Source: Sedimentitalea sp039941015 (lineage in GTDB: Bacteria; Pseudomonadota; Alphaproteobacteria; Rhodobacterales; Rhodobacteraceae). From it: DNA of 64,000 nucleotides. The notes under the pieces are model-generated. The model was not told the origin of the DNA and ran no database searches. It saw only the letters and a list, made by a program, of their open reading frames with translations. Location of the stretch: assembly GCF_039941015.1 (NCBI RefSeq), contig NZ_JBDVFI010000016.1. One strand, 5' to 3'. A program made the position numbers and the translations under genes. Below, in pieces: positions 25,162 to 33,376 of this stretch (its first letter is position 1; every line of letters starts with the position of its first letter).

Positions 25162-25617
25162 CTATTCGAACGGCGGTTTCAGCAAGAGTTGCATCGCCTC
25201 GATCGCCGCCAGATACCCGCTTGCCCCAAACCCGAAGATCACGCCCGTCGCGACGGGCCGCACATGCGACAGGTGGCGAAACGCTCGGTCGGCGTAGCGA
25301 TAGGAGTTGTTGAAATGCAATTCGATGATCGGGCAATCCAGTATCCGCAATGCGTCGGCAATCGCGATGGACGTGTGGGTGTATGCGGCCGGATTGATGA
25401 TAACCCCGTCAAACTTCTGATAGGATTCCTGTATCCACGTCACAAGTTCGGCTTCGGAATTGGACTGCCGGAAATCAATCTTGATTTCGTGCGTGGCTGC
25501 CCGCTCTTCCACCGCCGCCTTGACCTCGGCAAGGGTGGTGCGCCCGTAAAGCTCAGGTTCACGCACGCCCAGCATATTCAGATTGGGGCCATTCAGACAA
25601 AGCACGCTGGAGGTCAT
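25162..25617 (-). CDS. aroQ: Type II 3-dehydroquinate dehydratase
   Basis: 151 residues from the ATG at 25617. NGPNLNMLGVREPELYG carries the catalytic tyrosine and arginine-loop region; RQSNSEAELVTWIQ, INPAAYTHTSIAI and the ELHFNN histidine follow. The usual HxSNIHARE segment is altered to HFNNSYRYADRAFRH, so the substrate could differ from dehydroquinate. In a catabolic plasmid cluster it is more likely to serve quinate/shikimate-type degradation than aromatic amino-acid synthesis. Confidence 0.88.
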   Translation of the reverse strand: MTSSVLCLNGPNLNMLGVREPELYGRTTLAEVKAAVEERAATHEIKIDFRQSNSEAELVTWIQESYQKFDGVIINPAAYTHTSIAIADALRILDCPIIELHFNNSYRYADRAFRHLSHVRPVATGVIFGFGASGYLAAIEAMQLLLKPPFE

Positions 25618-25628
25618 CGTTTCTTCCT

Positions 25629-26687
25629 TCAATTTTTCAGGTTTTCGGGCCGAAAGCCGAAGGCCTGTTCGAACCGTTCGCAATAGGCCGGCCAGACTTC
25701 CGGGTTGATCAGACGTTGCGGGATCTCTCCGCGAAAGATGGCGATCCACTGTTCCGCCGCGGACAGGCTCATCTTGTAGAGCGATTCATGCGTCAGCCCG
25801 GCGATATGCGGGTTTGCAATGACATTGTCATGGCTCAGCAGCGGATGATCATGCGCCGGCGGTTCTTGCAGAAAGACATCCAGACCGGCCCCCGCAATCG
25901 TCCTTGCGGACAGCGCGGCAGTCAGATCGTCTTCGTCGTGAATGCCGCCGCGGGCGGTATTGATGAAATGGGCCGTGGGCTTCATCCTGCCAAAAGCACT
26001 TGCATCGAACATGCCCATCGTCTCGCTTGTGCGGGGACAATTGACCGACACGAAATCACTTTCGGCCAGAACCCTGTCCAGATCACAGGCCGTTGCGCCG
26101 CGCGCTTCGATCTCGTCGTTCGAAAGGTAGGGGTCGTGGGCCAGAACGCGCATGTTGAACCCGTGCCTGCAGATTTCCGCGATGCGCCGCCCGATATGGC
26201 CCAGTCCGATGATTCCAACCGTCTTTTCGTACAGGTCTTCGCCGGGATAACCGAAACGTTCGACCTGCTCGGGTCTGCGAACCGCACGGTCCGTGGCAAC
26301 CAGCCGCTTGGACAGGGCCAGCATCATCGCCACCGCATGTTCGGCGACGGCCTGCGCGTTGGCGCCTGCCTGATTGCAGACGATGATCCCAGATGCCGTG
26401 CAGGCATCAACGTCAATGACATCGTACCCCGACCCCGTCGAACAGATCGCCAGTAGATCCGGATGGCGCGCAATCAGGTCTGCATCCGCAAACCACGGCG
26501 AGTGCAGCTCCACGCGGGGTGCAATCTGATAACCGTGCGCCTGATCCAGTGCGGCGCGGTTCACCGCTTCCGGGTCGTCATACCTTTGGCACAGCAGGGA
26601 AACCGATCCGTCAGCGGCGATCCTTTCGATCGCAACCGGGTCAACCCATTTCTCGAAATACGAGATTTTTGGCTGCTGACCCTTCAC
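25629..26687 (-). CDS. D-2-hydroxyacid dehydrogenase (SerA-like)
   Basis: 352 residues from a GTG at 26687 placed after GGAGGGG. NAD-binding motif VGIIGLGHIGRRIAE. Catalytic arginine in NTARGG, glutamate in the LDVFLQEPP segment, and histidine in NPHIAGLT are all present. It reduces a 2-oxo acid or oxidises a D-2-hydroxy acid. Ends 11 bases before the aroQ start, so the two are in one operon. An acid with a 2-oxo group as intermediate would link it to the ThDP and aldehyde dehydrogenase steps. Confidence 0.9.
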   Translation of the reverse strand: MKGQQPKISYFEKWVDPVAIERIAADGSVSLLCQRYDDPEAVNRAALDQAHGYQIAPRVELHSPWFADADLIARHPDLLAICSTGSGYDVIDVDACTASGIIVCNQAGANAQAVAEHAVAMMLALSKRLVATDRAVRRPEQVERFGYPGEDLYEKTVGIIGLGHIGRRIAEICRHGFNMRVLAHDPYLSNDEIEARGATACDLDRVLAESDFVSVNCPRTSETMGMFDASAFGRMKPTAHFINTARGGIHDEDDLTAALSARTIAGAGLDVFLQEPPAHDHPLLSHDNVIANPHIAGLTHESLYKMSLSAAEQWIAIFRGEIPQRLINPEVWPAYCERFEQAFGFRPENLKN

Positions 26688-26805
26688 GAATGTATCCCCT
26701 CCCCTTTTAGCCGTGCCGTGCTTCTGACTAGCCGATCCGGAAACCGAAACTGAATATAATCTTGATATGGCAGGCACATCAGATTTGGCTTGGCGATCTG
26801 TTCCG

Positions 26806-27972
26806 CTATCTCCGGTTCCTCAGCCCGGCCGGAAGAAACGGCGCGCATATCCCGATGACGACCCCGCAGGTCAGGAAGACGCCCCCGACACCGAACCACG
26901 GTGTCGCAAGCGCAGAGACAAGGGGCATCGCGAATTGCCCCGTCCGGTTTACGGCCAGCCGCAGGGACAGCGTCGTTCCCTTGGCCCTGACCGGTGCAAG
27001 CTGCATGGTCAGGGATACCGAACATGTCACCGCGAACCCAAGGCTGAGCCCGGCAAAGGCAAGCAGGACCGCCATCAGGTTCGCGCCCATCGGAATGGCA
27101 AAGCTGCAAAAGATGGCCGCGGACACCAGCAACGACCTGGTCATCAGCCGTTCCCGCCCCATCGCGCCGGACACCCTTGCGTAAACCGCGCGGGCCAGCA
27201 GTTGCATAATGGAGAACGCGCCCAGCATGATGCCGACAAACGCGGGGTCGATCGACCTTTCCGTGGCGACGATGGGCAGGAACATATAGGTCATTTCCTG
27301 CGTCGCAACGCAGAGGCTGCCGGAAACGGCAAGCCAGACGATCCCCGATGTCGACACGATTTCGCCAATCGGAACGGGCGCTGCCTGCGTCGTCGGCTGC
27401 CTTGCATGGCGCGAAATCTGTACTGCCAGCACGAGTTGCAGCAGCCCTATGATCACCGCCGCAGGAAGCAGGACAACATGCGGCTTCGGCACCAGAAAAA
27501 AACTGGCTGCCGTCAACAGCAACGGGGCAAGAACCTGCCCCAGTGACTGATAGACCATGAACCCACCGATCATGCTGTCGCGCTGGCGTCCTCTTCCGAT
27601 CAGCGATATTTCCGCTTGAAGCGCCGCGATTTGGAACGTCTGGCCGATGCCGAGAAGCGACATCGCCAGCAGGAAGATTCCAAGCGACGGCGCAAGGATC
27701 AACGGAAGTGCGGCACCCAGAAACAGCGAACAGGCCCCGGCCATGACCACCGGGCCCGCCCCGTTCCGGTCGGTAAAGCGACCGATTTGCAACGTTAGAA
27801 AGATCGGCAGAAAGGAAAAGGTCGCGGTCAGGACAAGGACCATCGTCGCCGAAAGCCCGATTTCTATCGCCTCATAGCCGATGGCGATGCGGCTGGACAA
27901 TCCGACGATCTGCCCCGTGAAGCCGCTGGCCAATATGGGGATGGCCAGCTTTAACACCCTGCCGCGCTTCAC
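26806..27972 (-). CDS. MFS transporter
   Basis: 388 residues with 12 predicted hydrophobic segments and a short loop motif (LQIGRFTDRNGAG) after helix 2, typical of the major facilitator superfamily. No substrate-specific signature. Within the cluster it may import the growth substrate or export a product alongside the two TRAP systems. Confidence 0.85.
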   Translation of the reverse strand: MKRGRVLKLAIPILASGFTGQIVGLSSRIAIGYEAIEIGLSATMVLVLTATFSFLPIFLTLQIGRFTDRNGAGPVVMAGACSLFLGAALPLILAPSLGIFLLAMSLLGIGQTFQIAALQAEISLIGRGRQRDSMIGGFMVYQSLGQVLAPLLLTAASFFLVPKPHVVLLPAAVIIGLLQLVLAVQISRHARQPTTQAAPVPIGEIVSTSGIVWLAVSGSLCVATQEMTYMFLPIVATERSIDPAFVGIMLGAFSIMQLLARAVYARVSGAMGRERLMTRSLLVSAAIFCSFAIPMGANLMAVLLAFAGLSLGFAVTCSVSLTMQLAPVRAKGTTLSLRLAVNRTGQFAMPLVSALATPWFGVGGVFLTCGVVIGICAPFLPAGLRNRR

Positions 27973-28029
27973 GTTGTCCCAATCTTGTTCAGGTCTGGAA
28001 CAGTCACATCAGTCCAGAGAGTTTCGGCT

Positions 28030-28833
28030 TCAGGCAGACCGGATGCGCTGCATGAAAGACAAGGTCTGCTTGCCCGCACGCCTGATGCGTTCCTCGGGTG
28101 GCAGTTGCTGCTGATCGCGATGAGGCGCTTCAAGGCTGACATCCATATCGGACGGAAGCAGGGCAAACAGTGCGTCGAGGGGCAATTCACCCTCACCGGG
28201 GTACAGGCGTCTCGCGCGGCTTTCCGGGGTCAGCCCGTCGGCGCCGGGATGCGCGGCGGGCGCGTCGCACAGATGGATATAGGCGATCTTTTCACGCGGC
28301 AGTCTGCCGATGTCCTCGACAGTGCCGCCGGAACGGAAAAGGTGCAGAACGTCGATCAATAGCGCCGCGTTCCGGTTATCCACCCTGTCCAGAACACGAA
28401 CGGCATCCACAAGCGATTTCATCGGTCGCGAGGGCATGAATTCCATCGCAACCCTGATGCCGAACGGCGCCGCCGCCTCGGCCAGACGGGCGTAGTTGTC
28501 TACCATCCGCGCTTCGTCGGTATCGGCCCCCCCGGACACAAGCACCGACGCCCCGAGGATCGCACCCGCCTCCAGTCCCGGCAGCAGGTTCTCAATATCC
28601 GTATCCGGTTCCATCGGAAACGACTCGGCTTCGAATATCGCTATGCCCAGATCATCCGCCTGCGCCCGCAGCGCCCTGCAACGCGCCGGATCACCGGCGA
28701 CAGGGTATTTTCCCGGCGCATGACGCGGCGGCAGAACCCGCATGCCAACCCCCTCGAACCCGGCCGCCGCGGCAGCGGCTAGGTATTGCTCGGGTGCAGC
28801 GTCCAGCGCCGTCAGATGCGATACACTAATCAC
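28030..28833 (-). CDS. TIM-barrel sugar-phosphate isomerase/epimerase family protein, second copy
   Basis: 267 residues from a GTG at 28833 (GGGAG upstream). Paralogue of the product of 19920: the same order of motifs is seen (AMEFMPSRP, ALLIDVLHLFRSGG, YIHLCDAPA, RLYPGEGELPL, DVSLEAP), with metal ligands E, D, H and E retained. The shared insert P.....RLxPGxG.xPL suggests the two act on related substrates. Confidence 0.85.
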   Translation of the reverse strand: MISVSHLTALDAAPEQYLAAAAAAGFEGVGMRVLPPRHAPGKYPVAGDPARCRALRAQADDLGIAIFEAESFPMEPDTDIENLLPGLEAGAILGASVLVSGGADTDEARMVDNYARLAEAAAPFGIRVAMEFMPSRPMKSLVDAVRVLDRVDNRNAALLIDVLHLFRSGGTVEDIGRLPREKIAYIHLCDAPAAHPGADGLTPESRARRLYPGEGELPLDALFALLPSDMDVSLEAPHRDQQQLPPEERIRRAGKQTLSFMQRIRSA

Positions 28834-28870
28834 AGGCGTGTTCTCCCGCTCCGGTCCCTGACTGCACCGC

Positions 28871-29338
28871 TCATTTATCCCCGTTCCGCTTTTCGGCGGG
28901 CCAGGGCAGGGCCGACAGCTCAATCCGCGCAAAGCGCCAGCCGTCCGCGGTCCGCCTGAACGTCGCCTCGCAGGTCCCGAGCGCCGCGAGTCGCCCCTCG
29001 CCGGACCGCCAGTCCGTGACCAGGATCAGGGAACGGCCCGTCGCGCTGTCGGCATCCGCACCGGGAAGCACGACAATATCGGTCTGCTGGTGGCGGACCT
29101 GACCCTGAAACATCTCCCGGCGGCCAAGTGTCATCTCCAGCAGCTCGGCCTCGCCCTCGACGTTCTGGGCCTGAGTGCCCAACCCACCCTGAGAGGCGCT
29201 GAGCTTGGCGAACACGCCATCGGGCGTAAAGATCGACACCCAATCTTCCGGCGTTCCGTGCGCGAAGAAGTGACAATAAAGGGCATAGAGCCGCAGGATC
29301 CTGCGTTCATCTTCGGGATCGATGAAATCGTCCAGCAT
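28871..29338 (-). CDS. SnoaL/NTF2-like small protein
   Basis: 155 residues, starting at 29338 after GAGGT. The pattern of N-terminal helices (RRILRLYALYCHFFAHGTPEDWVSIFTPDGVF) and antiparallel strands ending in the WRFARIELSALPW segment is the SnoaL-like cone-shaped fold. Members include small dehydratases, isomerases and the beta subunits of ring-hydroxylating oxygenases. No partner alpha subunit is present, so an isomerase/dehydratase role is more likely. Confidence 0.75.
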   Translation of the reverse strand: MLDDFIDPEDERRILRLYALYCHFFAHGTPEDWVSIFTPDGVFAKLSASQGGLGTQAQNVEGEAELLEMTLGRREMFQGQVRHQQTDIVVLPGADADSATGRSLILVTDWRSGEGRLAALGTCEATFRRTADGWRFARIELSALPWPAEKRNGDK

Positions 29339-29358
29339 TGCTGACCTCGTCAATTGTT

Positions 29359-30636
29359 TCAGTCAAGAATTAGCGTGGGCAGCCAAAGGCTGAACACGGG
29401 CACCACGGCGACAACCAGCATCACGAGGATGTTCACGAGGATGAACCAGCGGTTCATCTTCCACATCTCGCCAATCGAAATTCCCGCAATCGCGCAGGTA
29501 AGCAGCATGGTCGACGCCACCGGCGGTGTCTGGGAGCCGATGGTCGTGGCCAGCGCGAAGATGATCCCGAAATGGATCGGATCCATCTCGATCGCCGTCA
29601 TGATCGGCAATAGCACGGGCACGAGGATGATCATCGCCGGAACGCCGTTGATCATCGTTCCCAGCATGATCAGGAATGCACAGACGATCAGCGTGATGGT
29701 GTAGTAATTGTCCGTGAACTCCAGCAGCGAAGTCGCCATCTGCTGCGGTATCTGACGGTTCGACAGATACCATGCCAGAATACCGGAAGCGGCAACGATC
29801 ATCATGACCATGCCCGTGCGCTTTGCGGTCACGATCAGAATTTCATAGGCATCGCGCAGCGATACGTTGCGGTAGAACACAAGCACGATGAGCGTGGCGG
29901 TGAAGACGGCGACCGATGCGGCTTCGGTAGCGGTAAAGACCCCTCCCAGAATCCCGCCCATGATGATGAGGGGAATAAGAAGCGCAGGCCCCGCCTTGCG
30001 CGTCGCAGGCGCGACCCGCTTGAAATCGAAAGTCTCGTGGACGGGCCATTTGTGCTTGACCGCGAAGTAGTGCGAAAGCGTCATGTAGGCGATCATCAGA
30101 ACCACGCCGGGAACGATCCCGGCCAGAAACATCCGTGTGATCGAGACATTCGCCAGAACGCCATAGACGATCAGCGTGATGCTGGGCGGAATCAGGATCG
30201 CGGCATCGCTCGTGCTCGATGTGATCGCAGCCGCGAAATTCACCGGATACCCCTTGCGCTTCATTTCCGGGATCAGGATCGGCCCCATGCTTGCCACGTC
30301 CGCACCCGACGACCCGTTCATCCCGGCGAACAGAAAGGAAACCACCGTGTTCACGTGGGCCAGCCCGCCGCGCATCCAGCCGACAAGAGTGCTGGCGAAA
30401 TCGATCATATGCTTGCCCATGCCGGCCTTTTCCACGATCGCGCCCATCAGCATGAACAGGGGAATGGCGGTCAGCGCATATGCATTGGCAGAATTGTATA
30501 TCAGCTGCGGCACCGCCTGTAGCGGCAGGCCAGCGGAGAGCACGGCAAACAGTCCCGTCGCACCCAGGGCCAGGGCAATCGGAAGCCCGATCAAAACCAG
30601 AACAAGCAGCGTTCCCACGATAAGTAATACCGTCAC
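29359..30636 (-). CDS. dctM: TRAP transporter large permease, DctM family, second system
   Basis: 425 residues with a GTG start at 30636 after AGGGAG. It carries the DctM signatures: PLFMLMGAIVEKAGM, NGSSGADVASMG, SSTSDAAILIPPSITLIVYG and TPPVASTMLL. It follows DctQ and DctP on the minus strand and completes a second tripartite carboxylate importer. Confidence 0.94.
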   Translation of the reverse strand: MTVLLIVGTLLVLVLIGLPIALALGATGLFAVLSAGLPLQAVPQLIYNSANAYALTAIPLFMLMGAIVEKAGMGKHMIDFASTLVGWMRGGLAHVNTVVSFLFAGMNGSSGADVASMGPILIPEMKRKGYPVNFAAAITSSTSDAAILIPPSITLIVYGVLANVSITRMFLAGIVPGVVLMIAYMTLSHYFAVKHKWPVHETFDFKRVAPATRKAGPALLIPLIIMGGILGGVFTATEAASVAVFTATLIVLVFYRNVSLRDAYEILIVTAKRTGMVMMIVAASGILAWYLSNRQIPQQMATSLLEFTDNYYTITLIVCAFLIMLGTMINGVPAMIILVPVLLPIMTAIEMDPIHFGIIFALATTIGSQTPPVASTMLLTCAIAGISIGEMWKMNRWFILVNILVMLVVAVVPVFSLWLPTLILD

Positions 30637-30656
30637 GTCAATCTCCCTTTCCGGGT

Positions 30657-31112
30657 TCAGTCTTCGAGATGTTTGGGACCGGTGATGACCGAGCGCCGGA
30701 TGACATAATACGCCATGATGACAAAGCAGACCGGGACAGTGGACAGAAACAGGCCCACCGGTACTTCCAGCGTCGTCAGATTGACGCGCCACATCCGCAC
30801 CACGCTGGGCCATGACACCCAGGCAACGAGCAACAGAAAGCCGACGGAGGCGATATCCGCGGTGACCCGCAGAATGTTCACATAGGGCTGCGGCAATGTG
30901 TACCAGAGGACCCTGACCCGGATATGTTCACCGTCCCGCATCGCCAGAATGCCGCCGACCATCGCAAGCGCAACCAGCAGATTGCCCACCAGTTCGTCCG
31001 GCCAGGGCAGGGAGTTGTTCATTACGAACCGCTGAAAGACCTGAAGAACCATGGTGGACGCGATACTGGCGACCAAAAATGCGCTGACCAGATTTACTAT
31101 CTTGCTGAGCAT
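30657..31112 (-). CDS. dctQ: TRAP transporter small membrane subunit, DctQ family, second system
   Basis: 151 residues, four membrane helices, with the DctQ-typical SLPWPDELVGNLLVALAMVGGILAMRDGEHIRV region. GAGGGAT precedes the ATG. Located between dctP and dctM. Confidence 0.9.
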   Translation of the reverse strand: MLSKIVNLVSAFLVASIASTMVLQVFQRFVMNNSLPWPDELVGNLLVALAMVGGILAMRDGEHIRVRVLWYTLPQPYVNILRVTADIASVGFLLLVAWVSWPSVVRMWRVNLTTLEVPVGLFLSTVPVCFVIMAYYVIRRSVITGPKHLED

Positions 31113-31131
31113 GGCCCATCCCTCGTTTGAT

Positions 31132-31163
31132 AAAAAGAAGCCGCGAGCGTTGCCCGCGGCTTC
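31132..31163 (-). terminator. Hairpin with T-run between dctP and dctQ
   Basis: On the minus strand GAAGCCGCG and CGCGGCTTC form a 9-bp stem (31163-31155 with 31145-31137), followed by TTTTT. This looks like a partial intrinsic terminator after the binding-protein gene, matching the arrangement in the first TRAP operon. Confidence 0.8.
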
Positions 31164-31174
31164 CGTAGCCCGAC

Positions 31175-32146
31175 TTATTCAAGCGTCGAGAGGATCGCGT
31201 TGACCAGTTCCTGATTCGGGAACTCGGCATACATCGGCTTCAAGGCTTCCTGGAAGGCGGCGAAATCGACTTCGTTGATCTCGATCAGTCCCTCAAGTTC
31301 GGCCATCACTTCCTTGTCCTGCGCGTCACCGTTGGCGCGGTACTTGTCGCCGATCTCTCCGGCCGCCCGACGGATCGCCTCTTTCTGGGAATCCGAAAGC
31401 TGGTTCCACCGGATCGCGCTCATCACGACAATCTGGGGATTATAGACATGCTTGGTCAGCGACAGGTACTTCTGAACTTCGTAAAGCTTGTGGTCGAGGA
31501 TAAGCTGAAGCGGGTTTTCCTGACCATCGAAGGCTCCCGTCTGAAGGGCGGTGAACACTTCGGTAAAGGCCAGCGGGGCCGGGTTGGCACCAAGCATCCT
31601 GAACATGTCCATCCGTGTCACACTGACCGGCGTCCGCATCTTCAGACCGTCGACATCCGAGGGCTCGACAATAGGACGCTCGTTGTTCGTCATGTGACGA
31701 AAGCCGTTTTCCCACCAGCCGACGACGATCAGGCCTTCGTCCGCCAGCCGGTCAACCACGTCCTGGACCTCGGGCAGCTCAAGGGACTTCACGAACTGAT
31801 CCCGCGACGCGAAGAGATACGGCAGTCCGAACACTTCGACATCCCGCACAATAGGCGCGAAGGTATCAAGCGACCTTGCCATGTCGACCGTGCCGATCAA
31901 CATCCCCTCGATGCTTTCACGCGCATTGCCCTGCTGCCCGCCGGGATAGACGACGATCTCGACTTCACCATTGGTGTATTCGGAAACCAGATCGCCGAAT
32001 TCCTCGGTGAGGTTGGTATGATAAGACCCGGCAGGGTCCTCAATGTTGAAGCCCAGTTTCACCTGCGCATGGGCTGCAAAGGTGCTAAACCCCAGCGTCG
32101 CCGCAACCGCGGCACTCCCCAGAACCGTCTTTACCGAAAGTTTCAT
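31175..32146 (-). CDS. dctP: TRAP transporter substrate-binding protein, DctP family, second system
   Basis: 323 residues after AGGAGGAGAG. Signal peptide about residues 1-27 (...FAAHAQ). DctP features include VDGLKMRTPVSVT, NPAPLAFTEVFTALQTGAFDGQENPL, and the helical C-terminal region. It differs clearly from the first DctP, so the two systems probably carry different acids. Confidence 0.93.
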   Translation of the reverse strand: MKLSVKTVLGSAAVAATLGFSTFAAHAQVKLGFNIEDPAGSYHTNLTEEFGDLVSEYTNGEVEIVVYPGGQQGNARESIEGMLIGTVDMARSLDTFAPIVRDVEVFGLPYLFASRDQFVKSLELPEVQDVVDRLADEGLIVVGWWENGFRHMTNNERPIVEPSDVDGLKMRTPVSVTRMDMFRMLGANPAPLAFTEVFTALQTGAFDGQENPLQLILDHKLYEVQKYLSLTKHVYNPQIVVMSAIRWNQLSDSQKEAIRRAAGEIGDKYRANGDAQDKEVMAELEGLIEINEVDFAAFQEALKPMYAEFPNQELVNAILSTLE

Positions 32147-32383
32147 TATTCTCTCCTCCTCTGTGTTTTAACCGGCACATGATGGCCGGACCGGATGGCT
32201 CAAGTTTTCAGTTTCGGCGCAGACATTGCCAATGCCATTTGGGCTGTAGAGCCATACAAAAATGTGTTTTCACAAATTTGCCCCCTGTGCGCCGCCTTCT
32301 TTTGTTGCCTGTCTGGTCAGGCACGATCACCGCGGCCGGCATCCTGACGTCCTCCCCGCCGGGCGATTGCCCGGACCGCAGGA
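32147..32383. other. Upstream region of the second TRAP operon
   Basis: A gap of about 240 bases between the end of the decarboxylase-like gene and dctP, both on the minus strand. It probably contains a separate promoter for the transporter. Nothing else was seen. Confidence 0.4.
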
Positions 32384-33376
32384 TCAGATGACATGCGCCT
32401 CGATTGATCCGGGGTGAAACAGTTCTTCGACGCTGACCCGGCGTTTCGACAGGCCCTGCGAATGGTGCTGCCCCAGAAAGTAATCCAGTGTCTTGCGGTT
32501 CGGCCCAAGACCGTAGGGCCAGAAATCGGCGCCCATCAGCGCCTTCGCCTGCCGCAGTTGTTCCTCGACAAACGGCAGGGTGATCTTGGTCGCGGACGTA
32601 TCCGCCAGATGAGCCAGCGCAATGTCTTTCGATTTCTCAAAGCCTTTCAGAACAGCCATCGGCAACCACGGATGCGCGTCGGCCAGGGTCTTTCGCACGC
32701 CGATGATATGCATCATCGGAAAAATGCCTGTCTTCTTGTAGTAGGCCATCGCTTCGGCGGTCGGATCGTCGAACAGCCACCGCAGATCCTTGTTATCGGG
32801 GGTAAAGCTCGTCGGTGCGCGCGGCCCCATGAACGCGTCGATCTCTCCGTTGCTAAGCATGTCGCGCAATGTCTGCTCCGGCCCGATCTCCGTCATCTCG
32901 ACGCCGTCGGGCAGGTCGATCTTGACCTTCTCATCCCGCCCCGGCTCTTCCAGCCCCCCGCGCACCCAATGGATGTCGGACGGGTTCACGCCATATTCGT
33001 CCTGAAGAATGGCGCGCATCCAGACATTAGCCGACAACTGCCATTCGGGAATGCCGACCCGACGACCGCGCAGATCGGCGGGGGTCCTTATCCCGCTGTC
33101 CGTCCGGACGATGATCGAGGTGTGCCGAAAGGCGCGGGAAACAAATGCCGGCACCCCGACATAGGGACAATCGCCGCGCGATGTGCGCAGGGTATGACTG
33201 CTGAGCGAAAGCTCACAGATATCGAAGGCCTCATGCCGCATGGCGCGATAGAACATTTCCTCGGGCGTCAGTGTCATCACGACGGGATCGACCCCGTCAA
33301 TCTCGCATCGCCCGTCAATCAACGGACGGTTGCGGTCATAGTCGCCGATCGCGACGGATAATCTCAATTTGCTCAT
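32384..33376 (-). CDS. 4,5-dihydroxyphthalate decarboxylase-like protein
   Basis: 330 residues. The opening LRLSVAIGDYDRNRPLIDGR, then PEEMFYRAMRHEAFDICELSLSS, GIPEWQLSANVWMRAIL and WLPMAVLKGFEKSK, match the Pht5 family, which has a periplasmic-binding-protein fold but no signal peptide. Pht5 decarboxylates 4,5-dihydroxyphthalate to protocatechuate. Many relatives are uncharacterised and may bind rather than transform aromatics. It overlaps the ThDP enzyme gene by four bases, so the two are translated together. Confidence 0.85.
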   Translation of the reverse strand: MSKLRLSVAIGDYDRNRPLIDGRCEIDGVDPVVMTLTPEEMFYRAMRHEAFDICELSLSSHTLRTSRGDCPYVGVPAFVSRAFRHTSIIVRTDSGIRTPADLRGRRVGIPEWQLSANVWMRAILQDEYGVNPSDIHWVRGGLEEPGRDEKVKIDLPDGVEMTEIGPEQTLRDMLSNGEIDAFMGPRAPTSFTPDNKDLRWLFDDPTAEAMAYYKKTGIFPMMHIIGVRKTLADAHPWLPMAVLKGFEKSKDIALAHLADTSATKITLPFVEEQLRQAKALMGADFWPYGLGPNRKTLDYFLGQHHSQGLSKRRVSVEELFHPGSIEAHVI

